A stretch of DNA of 51,951 nucleotides from assembly GCA_018457135.1 (NCBI GenBank), contig JAGGDU010000040.1, forward strand, positions 1 to 51,951, in the 5' to 3' direction. Source of the stretch: Trichodesmium erythraeum GBRTRLIN201. Its GTDB lineage: Bacteria > Cyanobacteriota > Cyanobacteriia > Cyanobacteriales > Microcoleaceae. Below, one piece after another: positions 1 to 10,290 of the stretch. The first letter of the stretch is position 1. The number at the start of each line of letters is the position of its first letter. The position numbers were made by a program, and so were the translations under genes. The notes beneath the pieces were generated by a model that had not been told where the DNA came from, made no database searches, and was given only the letters and a program-made list of their open reading frames with translations.

Positions 1-483
1 TCTGTTATTCTTACTATTATATCTGTTGCGACCAATATGGGATTGCTATAGTTATATCTAAAGTTCTAACATAGATTGGTGAGGGTTATAATTTTAAATA
101 GACGTTTTTTTTATAATTATTATCTATACAAAAAGTATAGTTTTTATTTTGACTAATTGCAATCTATCAAGTTAATATTTTTCTAATATTAATTTTTGGA
201 CAAAACATTAATTTTATATTAGATTTATATTAGAAAGATTGATATTAGTTCATTTACCAAGTTATGTTTAGTATAACAAACTAGATAAAATAGTTATAAT
301 TCAACACTACCTACAATTATTAAAATTCTTTTTCCAAGAAAAAAACAAAATGTATTAAATTCTTACTCTTATTATCCTCGTCAAATAAGTGTGGCTACTC
401 AGATATTAATATCATAAATTAATTGCTTATATTAACATATCACTACATATATAGGACTACCCTATAGCTTTATTTAAATCTAC
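1..483. other. AT-rich gap, nothing recognised
   Basis: Very A+T-rich sequence with no open frame of note, no tRNA-like fold and no repeat that I recognise. It lies beyond the 3' end of the kinase-TPR fossil on the minus strand. Confidence 0.5.
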
Positions 484-1085
484 CAATGCTGTCTTATAAT
501 ATCCTCAACTATGAAGCCTATTACCATGAGATTTATAGTATATATGGGCTGTTCGGGGTTAATACAGATTGCTTTATTGTAACTTTGAATGCTTATTCTC
601 CTTTTACTGTTGTATTTCTTGATAGCTTCAACTAGTAATTGCTTAGATACAAGAATCCTAAGACCATGAATATCCCTACAAAATTTAGGAAAATTACTTA
701 GTCTCGGTAGGGAGTAACAACTACAATAGTAGGAGTTATTTTTCATTCTTTGTCCCTGGGGAAAACACTAAGTTTTTTCACTGTTCCAAAATAAATCATC
801 ACTAGCTTATTATCTAGCTCGCGACCCGTTAAATTTAATGGTTTAATATCTTTATAAAGAAAATTATGATTATAAACATACTTTAATATTTCTAGTATTT
901 ATTTAAGGACTTAAATTGTAAATGCTTCATCTAATGGTTTGCCAGGAATTATTTCTTTAGTTAAATTATATCCTTTCCTTTAATAGACTCTTGAATAAAA
1001 TTTACTATCCTCCTCAAAATGTTCTCTTGTTGCCCTAATTAATATAAATTTTTTCCTTCTTTGTTAAATAACTATCGTGTTATCT
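484..1085 (-). pseudogene. Ser/Thr protein kinase-TPR gene, decayed
   Basis: Reading the minus strand from about 1085 downwards gives kinase-like peptides in shifting frames. A stretch KEIIPGKPLDEAF is followed by YNHNFLYKDIKPLNL, which resembles the kinase catalytic loop HRDIKPSN. Next comes NKLVMIYFGTVKKLS, matching the DFG region with Asp changed to Tyr. After that, CRDIHGLRILVSKQLL resembles the SDIYxLG segment after the activation loop, and YNKAICINPEQP matches the end of a TPR unit. The order kinase then TPR is common in cyanobacterial Ser/Thr kinases. Several frameshifts and stops are present, including a stop inside the catalytic half, so no product is expected. The assignment rests on motifs read by eye. 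Confidence 0.6.
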
Positions 1086-1248
1086 GTAAAACTTATGGAT
1101 TATAATTTTTCTTTAGTATTTTGACAAAACATTGGGGACATTGGTGACAAGTTAAGGAAAAGAGAAAATTGTCAAGGGCAGTCTTTCTAAAGGTCAAAAA
1201 TAGTAGGAAACTCAATCTAGATAATTAATTGAGAAATTGAGGCCAGCC

Positions 1249-2640
1249 ATGACTACTAGTAAAAAAAACCAACAGAGACCACCTAAAAAAAGAAATAGTG
1301 GTCAATGTTGGAAGATGAAGTTATAGCCAAGCAATTGGAAAGATAACTGGCACTAGCCATTACAAATAAAGAAAACTACTACTGACAAATAGGACTTAGG
1401 GAACGGATATTAAATTTATGGTTGATAATGACTGGGGTATTAACCTTATTCTCGCCAGAGGTAGCTGGAGTCAGAGAATTGACAAGAATGTTAGCTAAAG
1501 ATGGTTTTTTGTGGTGTAATCACACAAAGGTTAGTTAACAAACTGTATCACAAATATTTTTGACATTTCCCAATGAATTATTGGAGAAAGTATTTAAAGA
1601 TTTATTGTCTAGTTTAAGAGCAGCTTGGCAGAGCATAAATAAGGGTTTGTTGCTAGAAAGTCTTTAATTTACCTTATTAAAATTCCCAAATATATATTTG
1701 GATAATATATGGGTCAACATTGGAGGTTTTATTTAAGAAATTAAAAGGTTGATAATAAATGAAAAAATAACAATTAGTAAGAAAGATGAGTCTAGTTATT
1801 AATTTAATAATCAGATTACCAGTATAGATTTGGTTTGAAGAAAATCCCAAAGCATCTAATACTAAACTTGAAGAAAATATTTTGAATTTAGTGACAGAAA
1901 ATACTTTTTTATTGTTATATATAGGGTTGTATTACTTTAATTTTTGGTTAAAATTAATAGATAAAAAAGTGTATTTTATTACTGACAAAAAAAGGGGGGA
2001 TAGCAGTTCCCTATGCAACAGGTATTTACAGATAGCTATGCATTGCAATACAGAAATATATGTCTTATTTCTGGTACTAATAAAACTCCGTTTATCACTT
2101 TACGTTTAATTGAAATTAGGTCAGGAAAAACATGGAATTCTTATTTAACCAGTGTCCTATAACCTTATACTTTACCCCCTTATATAGTAGCAGATTTATA
2201 TTGGTGGCGTTGGAAAATTGAAGATGCTTTTGATACTGTCAAAATACTCTTTAATTTATATTTATGGACAGGTTCAATTAATGGAATTAAGTGACAAGTT
2301 TGGGCGACTTGGTTATTTTATGCTGTCTTAGTAAATTTAGGTAATGCTCTAGCCGATGAACTTTCTGTAACCTTTGATAAAATCTCATGATTATATGATT
2401 TATCGTGGTTTTTATCATTTTATGAGGGGTCACCAAAAAGGTAAGGGAAAAGACCCTATTAAATATTTTGCTGACCCTCAAAATTGAGTAAAAGGAATTA
2501 TTGAGCAGCACCTTAAACCAAATGTTAAATTAATTGTCGCACCTTTTTCTGAGCTTCAATGAGGAGCTGAACAATTTTTTTTTAGCAATTTTCTCCAACT
2601 CTCTTGAAAAAAGACTTACAAGCTTAACTTCTCACCAATG
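1249..2640 (+). pseudogene. IS4-type DDE transposase, decayed
   Basis: The plus strand encodes a chain of transposase-like peptides interrupted by stops and frameshifts. It begins near MTTSKKNQQRPPKKRNSG, continues with VLTLFSPEVAGVRELTRM, then YYFNFWLKLIDKKVYFIT around 1930-1980. A later part reads LRLIEIRSGKTWNSYLTS near 2100-2150, and IVADLYWWRWKIEDAFDTVK near 2185-2240. The YWxRWxIED segment is the glutamate-containing (YREK-like) region of IS4-family transposases. The remainder runs to about 2640 (AKPYLR). I see no convincing terminal inverted repeats or target duplication, so the element ends are unknown. Confidence 0.65.
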
Positions 2641-2826
2641 AATTGGGGATAGTATGGTCAAGCCGTATCTACGGCTAAATAAATTTACCCAAATCCACCT
2701 TCAGCTAATTCATGAATAATTTTATAGCAACGTAGTAGTATTCTATTAACTAACATATTTAACATAAATATTCAATATATTGCTTTTTATCATCTTTTTC
2801 TCAACTAACTAATCCAAATTGAGTGA

Positions 2827-3390
2827 TTAGTTATTAGTATTTCCTACTATTGAAGATAAATTTTTTCGGCGATCGCTACGCCACAAAGGAATTAATTTCA
2901 ACCCAATTAAATAACTTAATATTCCACCAATTAGACCCATTACTAAACAACCTAAAAATAGAGATGTGATAAATTGAGTTCCATATTGCATTAACTCTGA
3001 AAATGAATGTATACTTTCAGGTATAAACTCTTCTTGAGATTTAAGTAACCATTGACCAACTTGAAAGTTAATTGCATATATTGGTAAATAAGTTAAAGGA
3101 TTACTTACCCAAGTGCCAGCAGCAGCAGCAACTTTATTACCTTGGAATAGAGTCGCTAGTACTATACCAACTATAGTTTGTAAACCAAAGATTGGAAATA
3201 ATCCGGCAAATACTCCTAATGCTAAACCTCTAGCAATATATTCGGGAGTTCCCTGCATTCTGATAAAGCGCGAGTATAAATATCGCCCATATCTATTCCA
3301 ATAAGATAATTTATTTTTTTCTGATAGAGATTTTTTTTGAGTTAGTAATGGTAGTATTTGCTGAGGAATTTGTGAGATATTTTTGATCAT
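2827..3390 (-). CDS. DUF2062 membrane protein
   Basis: A 187-residue protein with the DUF2062 signature. A basic N-terminal stretch with YSRFIRMQGTPEYIARGLAL leads into a glycine-rich hydrophobic segment (GVFAGLFPIFGLQTIVGIVL), then the WVSNPLTYLPIY motif typical of the family. A second strongly hydrophobic segment (FLGCLVMGLIGGILSYLIGL) lies near the C-terminus. Two or three membrane helices are likely. The molecular role of DUF2062 proteins is not established. The ATG at 3390 has a GGAG only two bases upstream, so ribosome binding is weak or the start lies slightly inside. It stands alone, with long gaps on both sides. Confidence 0.85.
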   Translation of the reverse strand: MIKNISQIPQQILPLLTQKKSLSEKNKLSYWNRYGRYLYSRFIRMQGTPEYIARGLALGVFAGLFPIFGLQTIVGIVLATLFQGNKVAAAAGTWVSNPLTYLPIYAINFQVGQWLLKSQEEFIPESIHSFSELMQYGTQFITSLFLGCLVMGLIGGILSYLIGLKLIPLWRSDRRKNLSSIVGNTNN

Positions 3391-3902
3391 AACTCCAATA
3401 AATTTATATTAGCTGACTATTTAATTACCTGTGCAAAATTAATTTAACATTTTTCACCGAGTAGGGAGTAGGGAGTAGGGAAAAATATACCCTATAATTT
3501 ATAAAAATAACAATTCGATTTAGATGCCACCATCACAGTTTAATTTAAGTGGACTCCTTGAAAATTGAATTGGACGGAGGAAGGAGCCGAGATATCCCAC
3601 GGGTTTACCCCTAGAAGTATGTCAAATAGTTGATACTGTTTTACTAGATATATGAATCATATCGTCACCATCAAAACTAAGTTTGATGGAACGTCCCTAC
3701 TATGCTCTGCCTTGCAGGAAAACTTCTGTAATTGTCAAATATTAGGTGAAAAAATTTATATCTGTTTCAAACTAAACATACTTGTTGAAGTTTCTAGTAT
3801 ACCTCCTAATTTCTACCTAACCTAGGGCATCAATGCTATGCTTTTATATTTAATTAGCAAGCTCTAGATATATTCCTGAAATTTGACACCGAAGTATCCG
3901 AA
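3391..3902. other. Intergenic gap with a short heptamer repeat
   Basis: Positions about 3460-3480 hold three copies of a GTAGGGA heptamer, a short tandem repeat type frequent in filamentous cyanobacteria. The rest shows no gene or structured RNA that I can name. Confidence 0.5.
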
Positions 3903-4558
3903 CTATTGGAAGTTGTCTTTTAATAGGGAACGAAAACCCAACCCGCCCAAGGCCAAGAAAGCTAAGATGAAACCGGGTTCGGGGACAGATGCAGATGACG
4001 ATACAAAACCTAGGGTGACTGAAAGCCGATCGCTTTGACCGATAGTTTTGCCGTGGTATGGGTTAGCAAGTTGCCATCTATTGCATTCCTTACTGTCCTT
4101 GGATGTCCATTATTTCCGAGAACGGTGAAGTCAGCAACTAGATTCGCAAACTCGGTCGAACCGTCGGCAAAATTAAATCTCATCTCCCTCAGGTTTAAGC
4201 CGCCTCCAGATGGTTTCCCGTAGTTAAATACGCTCTTAACTGTCACGTATTCTCGGTTAATATCTAAATTGCCAAAGCGATCACTATAGAATATATCATA
4301 TAATTCTATTGATTTTCCCAAGAAGTCATAAGAACTGGAATTAAGGATGGAAAGTCGATTTAAAAGCTGGGAACTATATAGGCCGAAGGTATAGGGTTGA
4401 GGAAATGTGCCGCCTGTTCTCTCAAAAAAGGTGATGGACTCTAAATTAGTAACTTTCCGAAGGGATAAAGCTTTGGCGCTTAAGCCTGACATTGCTGTTA
4501 TTGTGGTAATAATTATTGCTCCAGTAACAGCACTTGATAATTTTTTTGTGGAAATCAT
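3903..4558 (-). pseudogene. PEP-CTERM surface protein, frameshifted near its C-terminus
   Basis: The N-terminal frame starts with a signal peptide (MISTKKLSSAVTG, hydrophobic core, cleavage likely after SAKA). It continues as a roughly 180-residue beta-rich domain and stops at 4010-4012. Immediately downstream, in another minus-strand frame, the sequence reads SSSASVPEPGFILAFLALGG then LGFRSLL, ending at 3903. That is a full PEP-CTERM sorting signal: the VPEP box, a transmembrane segment and a basic end. In that frame the upstream sequence also looks natural (TIGQSDRLSVTLGFV), so the one-base shift probably lies near 4050-4080. Either the gene is inactivated for sorting or this is a sequencing error. 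ATG at 4558 is preferred over the GTG at 4561. The function of the domain is unknown. Confidence 0.75.
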
Positions 4559-4561
4559 CAC

Positions 4562-5323
4562 TTGTTTTTGGATAAGTATATAATGATATAAAAGTCGCCA
4601 TTCATGTTAACATGACTTACGCAGCACTGCTAGATATGGTGTGTTTTCATGAATCTTTCCCAGATTTAGACTACAATTATTGCCTTTGCATAAGTCCTGG
4701 TTAAGAAACTTTCACGCTTCTCAATTTTATTTCATAAGAGAATTTAATTTCTAACTTCTAACTTCTGACTTTTAGCTTGACCTATATGTTATATGGTTCT
4801 TAAATTATAGCAGAAAAATTAAGGTATTGTCGAAAATTGACAGGGGACTTGACAGTTAAAAGAAAATTAACTACAGTTATTTAAAATTACACAATACAAA
4901 GGAATATTTTAGCAGTATGAGTAATAATCGAAAACTATATAAACCAGTGGCTTGAGCTGACTTGGGATTTTTAGCCTGCTCTTGAAGATAAGTTACGACT
5001 GCGGTCAGTGGCATAAGGGTGAAACACCGAAGCTAGCTCCAAAGCTTATGCAATTCCAGATCAATGTAAGTTTGGGTAAGTTTAGTCGAACGGAAGATAA
5101 ATCTTGTATATCTTCGACCACAAATGTAGAGGTCTTTTCCTTCCCAATGCCTAGCAATATATTGCTCAACAAAATATCCATTCACCTCTACATAAATATC
5201 TGATTAACTATGTAGAAAATAATCAGAATTATAAGCCCCCCCCTTTTGAAAGAATCAAAAAAATCAAATTCAGTATTCTAAGCCGGAAGCTTCAGCGGTT
5301 GGTACTGTAATGGTGATAACTGT
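4562..5323. other. Intergenic gap, no convincing gene
   Basis: A 73-codon open frame at 4982-5203 has no ribosome binding site and resembles nothing I know. Just before mnmE a 12-base segment, TGGTGATAACTG, occurs twice in tandem (about 5311-5337), the second copy covering the start codon. Confidence 0.4.
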
Positions 5324-6727
5324 ATGGTGATAACTGAAATGACTCCTAGAAATACTATTGCCGCGATCGCTACTGCTATTGTTCCCCAACAAGGAAGTGT
5401 GGGGATAGTCCGAATGTCTGGTTCTGAGGCGATGAAAATTGCTCAAACCCTATTTCATGCACCGGGGAAGCAAGTTTGGGAGACTCACCATATTCTTTAT
5501 GGCTATATCCGTCATCCCCACACTGGGCAATTAGTAGATGAAACTTTATTATTGATTATGAAAGCTCCTCGTTCTTATACCCGTGAGGATGTGGTAGAAT
5601 TCCATTGTCATGGTGGAATTATTGCGATACAACAAGTATTACAATTATGTATTGAGGCAGGGGCAGAGCTAGCTCAACCAGGAGAGTTTACTTTACGGGC
5701 TTTCTTAAATGGACGATTGGATCTGACTCAAGCTGAAAGTATTGCAGAACTCGTAGGTTCTCAATCTCCCGCTGCTGCTCAAGTTGCTTTAGCTGGTTTG
5801 CAGGGTAAGTTAGCTAGTCCAATTCGTCACTTAAGAGCTTGTTGTCTAGATATTTTAGCAGAAATAGAGGCACGCATTGATTTTGAGGAAGATTTACCTC
5901 CTTTGGATGAATCTGAAATTAGTCAAAAACTGGATGATATTTTGGTGGATTTGTCAATGGTATTAGCTACAGCAAGTCGGGGAGAGTTATTACGTACTGG
6001 TTTAAAGGTCGCTATTATCGGACGTCCGAATGTGGGCAAGTCGAGTTTGTTAAATGCTTGGAGTCATAGCGATCGCGCTATTGTTACCGATCTTCCTGGT
6101 ACAACCAGGGATGTAGTTGAATCTCAGTTGGTGGTAGGTGGTATTCCGGTTCAGGTTTTAGATACAGCCGGTATTCGGGAAACTGAGGATCGGGTAGAAA
6201 AAATTGGGGTAGAGCGATCGTGTCAGGCAGCTGAGTCTGCTGACATTGTTTTATTGACGATTGACGCTCAGGTTGGTTGGACGGAGTTAGATGAAGTTAT
6301 TTATCAACAGGTCAAACATCGTTTTTTAATTTTGATAATTAATAAAGTTGATCAAGTTGATTTGGTTCATTCAGAATTAATTAGGTCAATTTTTTACCCA
6401 GAAACTATTAAAAATGTTGTGGCTACAGCCGCTATTAATAATCAAGGAATTGAGGAACTGGAAGCAGCAATTCTTAATGCTGTAAATTTAGATAATGTGC
6501 AGCCAGAAAATTTAGATTTTGCAGTTAATCAAAGGCAAGCAGCAGCTTTAACTAGAGCTAAGATAGCTTTGGAGCAATGTTTAAATACTATTAAAAATAA
6601 CTTACCTTTAGATTTTTGGACAATCGACTTAAGGGGAAGCATTTATGCTTTGGGAGAGGTTACGGGAGAGGATGTAACGGAATCTGTTTTGGATATAATT
6701 TTTAGTCGCTTTTGTATTGGGAAGTAA
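5324..6727 (+). CDS. mnmE: tRNA modification GTPase MnmE (TrmE)
   Basis: With MnmG, MnmE installs the carboxymethylaminomethyl (or aminomethyl) group on wobble U34 of certain tRNAs, in the cytoplasm. The 467-residue length fits the family. The N-terminal folate-binding domain starts with [20 protein letters not shown] and contains the [19 protein letters not shown] segment. The inserted G domain has the P-loop GRPNVGKS near residues 232-239, the DLPGTTRD switch, DTAGIRET and NKVD. The C-terminus ends in FCIGK, the conserved Cys motif of the family. The start is taken at the ATG at 5324; Met6 is possible. There is no clear Shine-Dalgarno. A small tandem duplication overlaps the start. It is monocistronic as far as can be seen. 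Confidence 0.97.
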   Translation: MVITEMTPRNTIAAIATAIVPQQGSVGIVRMSGSEAMKIAQTLFHAPGKQVWETHHILYGYIRHPHTGQLVDETLLLIMKAPRSYTREDVVEFHCHGGIIAIQQVLQLCIEAGAELAQPGEFTLRAFLNGRLDLTQAESIAELVGSQSPAAAQVALAGLQGKLASPIRHLRACCLDILAEIEARIDFEEDLPPLDESEISQKLDDILVDLSMVLATASRGELLRTGLKVAIIGRPNVGKSSLLNAWSHSDRAIVTDLPGTTRDVVESQLVVGGIPVQVLDTAGIRETEDRVEKIGVERSCQAAESADIVLLTIDAQVGWTELDEVIYQQVKHRFLILIINKVDQVDLVHSELIRSIFYPETIKNVVATAAINNQGIEELEAAILNAVNLDNVQPENLDFAVNQRQAAALTRAKIALEQCLNTIKNNLPLDFWTIDLRGSIYALGEVTGEDVTESVLDIIFSRFCIGK

Positions 6728-7037
6728 TTTTTTTTTGATAGTTAAGTAGGGATGTTGCATCGAAGGTCCATATTTTTCGATAATTATTTTAGAACATTTG
6801 AGAACAGTAGTAAGAGCATCAAGCTCACTTACTAGATATTGTTTCTACCTATCCTACTATTACATAATCAGAGCTACCCTGACTTGTCCGTAGCCTTATG
6901 TCCCCAATGGGAAGTCCACCATTATTGTCTATTTCTATTCCTGCTCGTAAATTTTGATAAGATCATAATAACTTTTATGAAATATTTATGATAAAATAAT
7001 AACAAAATTAATAAATATAATAGGAAAGAAAAGACAA
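6728..7037. other. Intergenic gap with a possible coding remnant
   Basis: On the minus strand near 6850-6945 a peptide fragment (AGIEIDNNGGLPIGDIRLRT) reads like protein but is quickly followed by stops. I cannot assign it. The last 60 bases are A+T-rich and probably contain the promoter of the next gene. Confidence 0.3.
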
Positions 7038-7433
7038 ATGACTGGATTTATCAAAGGATTATTTGGGAACAAAGATGATAATCAACCAAAGGAAGCTTTC
7101 TTCTTAGATGCAGATAGTGCAAGTAGTCTTGGTGATGTAGACTTTATGAGGAAACCTAAGACAGTTAAGAGGAGCTATCCTAAAGCAGCAGGTAAAATTA
7201 ATGATATAGAAGGAGAGACAGAAAAGTCTGTTTCTTCTACGAAAAAACAAGAAAATACAGTAGAAACTAAACGTTCTTCTTATTCTTCTAGTTATACTCC
7301 AAGTACATCTACTTCTAGTTTTCCACAACCTTCCAAATTTACGTCTACTCCTTCAAAAACTCCTAATAATAATAATTCTAGTGATGGAATAGATTTTAAA
7401 AACATGGCTCGTAATATCAATAAAAAGAGATAA
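7038..7433 (+). CDS. Small Ser/Thr-rich hypothetical protein
   Basis: A 131-residue protein that I do not recognise by name, although the N-terminal half (KEAFFLDADSASSLGDVDFM then RKPKTVKR) looks like a conserved cyanobacterial protein. Residues 1-50 hold this ordered-looking part. About residues 74-115 are a low-complexity linker rich in Ser, Thr, Pro and Asn. The C-terminus (IDFKNMARNINKKR) is basic. There is no signal peptide or membrane helix, so it is probably cytoplasmic. A purine-rich AGGAAAG lies about 10 bases before the ATG. It has no operon partners. Confidence 0.75.
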   Translation: MTGFIKGLFGNKDDNQPKEAFFLDADSASSLGDVDFMRKPKTVKRSYPKAAGKINDIEGETEKSVSSTKKQENTVETKRSSYSSSYTPSTSTSSFPQPSKFTSTPSKTPNNNNSSDGIDFKNMARNINKKR

Positions 7434-8210
7434 TTGCTTTGACAGTACTTCCCCCTGCCCGTGAGGTATACACTCAGTGGCGAATATAGTCTACAATACA
7501 AGAATTTGACCATTCACACCTGTATATGGTCAAGTAATGATTATTAATTAAAATATTGACTTAAAAATATAGCAATTTAATTTTAGGTTTGAAAATTAAC
7601 TATTCAGTAAATAGGTTTATTACATAATGGTTAAATTTTGAAAATACTAATTATTGCTATATTTTTTATTTCAGTGGTAATAGGCACTTAAACACTCATT
7701 GCAGGCTTTGACTAATTTTCTGTGAGATATACAGTATAAGAGATTCAGTTTTAAAAAATGTGTAATTAATTTTGTGTACCTGCTTAATTTATTTTCATTT
7801 TAGTTTTCAGGTATGTTTTGCTTGATCAACTATTTTAGCAGGTGCTTCTTATATTTCTTGTTATTGAATTAAACCATTGGCTAAATTAACTATTAAGGTA
7901 GAACAACTCATCCAATTATTAACATGATTTTGAATGAAAATTATTTAATCATTTAGTGAAATAATTATTAGTAGTAGCCAAGAAAAATGAGAGAGACATG
8001 GCTATGAATAATATCAGTCTTTAAGATTTTCCTCAAAAAATATAGAACTTCCCCAGTAGATAGGGTGCGGTAAACTGATGGGGTTTTACGAGTATTTAAA
8101 TTATCCCTCAGTATCTCAATTTAGCTTACTTACTAATTGGTAACTCTTTTTTATACTAGTCTCTGATCAAATTTATCTATGCAAGGAATTTAACATCTGA
8201 ATTTATGACT
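7434..8210. other. AT-rich gap between convergent genes
   Basis: Sequence between the 3' ends of the Ser-rich protein gene and the radical SAM gene. I see no gene, RNA or repeat. Confidence 0.45.
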
Positions 8211-8864
8211 TTAGCTATAATTTCTTCCTAAACCTAACTGCCCCCAATAACCCGTAAATATATGACTACCATCTTTCAGTATATGAATTTCTTGGTGATC
8301 ACTTGCCCAATTTAATTGATTTTTTAAGTCTTTATTAAATACTCTCACTCTTTGATTACTTGAAGAAACTAGAGAATTAGGAGAATGAATAGCTAAGGCT
8401 TCTATAAAAGGTCCATCAATCAAAACATCTAACTGAGATAACAATTCTTTAGCACCAACGGGTGCATTTTTAGATTCCAATTCTCTGAGAGTAAACCCAC
8501 TAAAAGACATTACATTTAAATGTCTAAATTTTAATATTTTTGCTAACTCTGCTAGTGCTGATGCTTGTAAAAAAGGCTCACCTCCAGAAAAGGTAACTCC
8601 TGTATTTTGAGGATTATTTAAGATTTTATTTGCTAGTTCTTCAATACTTATTAATTGATTAATATCAAAAGACCAAGAATCAGGATTAAAACACCCAGAA
8701 CATCCTTTTCTACAACCTTGTACCCATACTACTGCACGACAACCAGGACCATTTACTTCTGACTCATCAATATACCCCATAATATTTAAATATCCTGGGG
8801 GAATTTCTCCTGATGTTGTTGTTGATAATTCAGTTGTTGACAATTGGGTTGTTAAGTTATTCAT
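8211..8864 (-). CDS. NrdG-like radical SAM protein
   Basis: A 217-residue iron-sulfur protein resembling anaerobic ribonucleotide reductase activases. The CX3CX2C cluster motif CRKGCSGC lies at Cys51, Cys55 and Cys58, preceded by GPGCRAVVWVQG. The SAM-contacting TFSGGEPFLQ (GGE at 94-96) follows, with LLSQLDVLIDGPF and a SNQRV segment later, as in NrdG. The start is the internal ATG at 8864, because AAGGAG sits six bases upstream; an ATG at 8891 has none. No NrdD-like glycyl radical enzyme is next to it, so the substrate is unknown; class III reductase activation or another role are both possible. The N-terminal 20 residues are Ser/Thr-rich and duplicated (QLSTTELSTTT). Confidence 0.9.
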   Translation of the reverse strand: MNNLTTQLSTTELSTTTSGEIPPGYLNIMGYIDESEVNGPGCRAVVWVQGCRKGCSGCFNPDSWSFDINQLISIEELANKILNNPQNTGVTFSGGEPFLQASALAELAKILKFRHLNVMSFSGFTLRELESKNAPVGAKELLSQLDVLIDGPFIEALAIHSPNSLVSSSNQRVRVFNKDLKNQLNWASDHQEIHILKDGSHIFTGYWGQLGLGRNYS

Positions 8865-8867
8865 ATT

Positions 8868-8876
8868 TAACTCCTT
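8868..8876 (-). promoter_or_regulatory. Shine-Dalgarno deciding the radical SAM start
   Basis: AAGGAGTTAAAT precedes ATG on the minus strand, with GGAG at 8871-8874 six bases from the start codon at 8864. It is one of the few strong ribosome binding sites in the window and sets the start 27 bases inside the longest open frame. Confidence 0.8.
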
Positions 8877-9277
8877 TTTTTTTATTATCAAAAAATGTGA
8901 GTACTATTTCTGTTTATAACGAACCTGAATGTTTGTATTTGTATAAATATTATTCACAAATTATTAGAAAATATCTTGATTAACACACTTGAATTTTTAT
9001 ACGGTATTTGGATGAAATTATGTATGGTTTTCCCTAGGTTATAGTTGATGTTTTAAAGATTGAAAGCCTGTAAGAACGTATTTGTAATTTTCATCAGTTT
9101 TGAGAAATTTTATCAATTAAATATATTCAGCTTTTGTTGAAGTATTCTCAGGAGATAATATTACTGTTTTGATAGCTAATTTACCTTAATATTTTTCTCT
9201 GATTTTTTATATTCCTAACTATATATTCGATAGGTTAAATGTTTATGCTGGGCGATTAATTTTTTTTTTAGTTGTCT

Positions 9278-9545
9278 TTAGTTAGCTGTATCAATTTTCA
9301 TTGATACTTTTCCTACTAAATTTAATGCTGATTGAAATGCAGGATTAGTTAAATTTGTTAATAATAAGGTAGTTTGGTTTGTTAATTGTTTTCTTTCTTG
9401 TAGAAACTCTTGTCAGTTCAGAACTCAGGTCACTAAGAGTGATAATATCGGTCTGCGGTGCCAATTTTTGCAGTTCTAATAATATTCCTGCGGCAGAGAA
9501 ATAGATAGAGCGATCGCCTGTTTTTTTGATCTATTTCTCCTAGCT
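9278..9545 (-). pseudogene. Unidentified broken gene, C-terminal fragment
   Basis: Two protein-like stretches lie in different minus-strand frames: RSIYFSAAGILLELQKLAPQ with TDIITLSDLSSEL, then LQERKQLTNQTTLLLTNL with NPAFQSALNLVGKVSMKID, ending at a stop at 9278. They join naturally with a one-base shift near 9410, so one gene has been frameshifted and its 5' part lost. I do not recognise the family. Leucine- and glutamine-rich helices suggest an alpha-helical protein. Confidence 0.5.
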
Positions 9546-10290
9546 GAAAGTGAACAGAGTTTCATGAACAAGCAAAAATTTTACCTATGGGATCTATGCC
9601 TAGAGAGAGACTATATCACCAAGATTTTACTATTCTATAAACTAGTATAAACTTATTAGTTTATTTTGTCATCATTTGATTTTTTATCATCGTCAGCGGG
9701 TCAATAAAATAAATTACACATATTGAGAAGCTGAAATCTAATTCTTGTGTAAACATCGCTTCTGTAAATAATTTTGTGTAGGTGCTTATCTATTAATTAT
9801 TGCTCAAATTAAACATTGTATAATTTCAGTTTATTGAAATTCTCGGATTTTTCAACATTATTAATAGGTGCCAATACCAATTAATTATTTGTCATTTGTC
9901 TCAAAAGGAAAGTATTCATCAATTAGTTATCAACTATCAACTATTAGTTTATTAGCTTTTCAGCCGGAATTAGTATTGATATATTGAAAGATAATTCAAA
10001 GCATTGGAAAAAAACTGACCAAATGCGAGGGAGACTGTATATTCATGATTTATGAAACAGCCTATGTACTAAGTACTTTCCTCAAAATAGACAAACTAAA
10101 ATATGAACTTAATTTTTCTATTTATATCAGTTTAATATATAGGCAAACATGATTTGAAGTGTGGTAGTATACAAACAGCTTTTTTTTACATAAATTCATA
10201 ATATTAATTTTTATAAAATTGTACTTCACCAGTATGAGAATTAGGATAATCAACCATTAGAAATAGTAAATATCTGAAACAAACTCACTG
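9546..10290. other. Intergenic gap
   Basis: No gene seen. Around 9917-9970 there is a TAGTTATCAACTATCAACTA stretch resembling the dispersed repeat at 13436 and 36697. Confidence 0.4.

Noticed and set aside
1882-2109. 75-codon plus-strand open frame
   Set aside because: It is a piece of the decayed IS4-type transposase, partly out of frame, not a separate gene.
3903-4558. Programmed frameshift in the PEP-CTERM gene
   Set aside because: No slippery heptamer or downstream structure is visible near the junction; decay or read error is simpler.
4982-5203. 73-codon plus-strand open frame
   Set aside because: No ribosome binding site, no recognisable motif, and it sits in an otherwise non-coding gap. 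I considered a TnpB or other transposon tail but could not support it.
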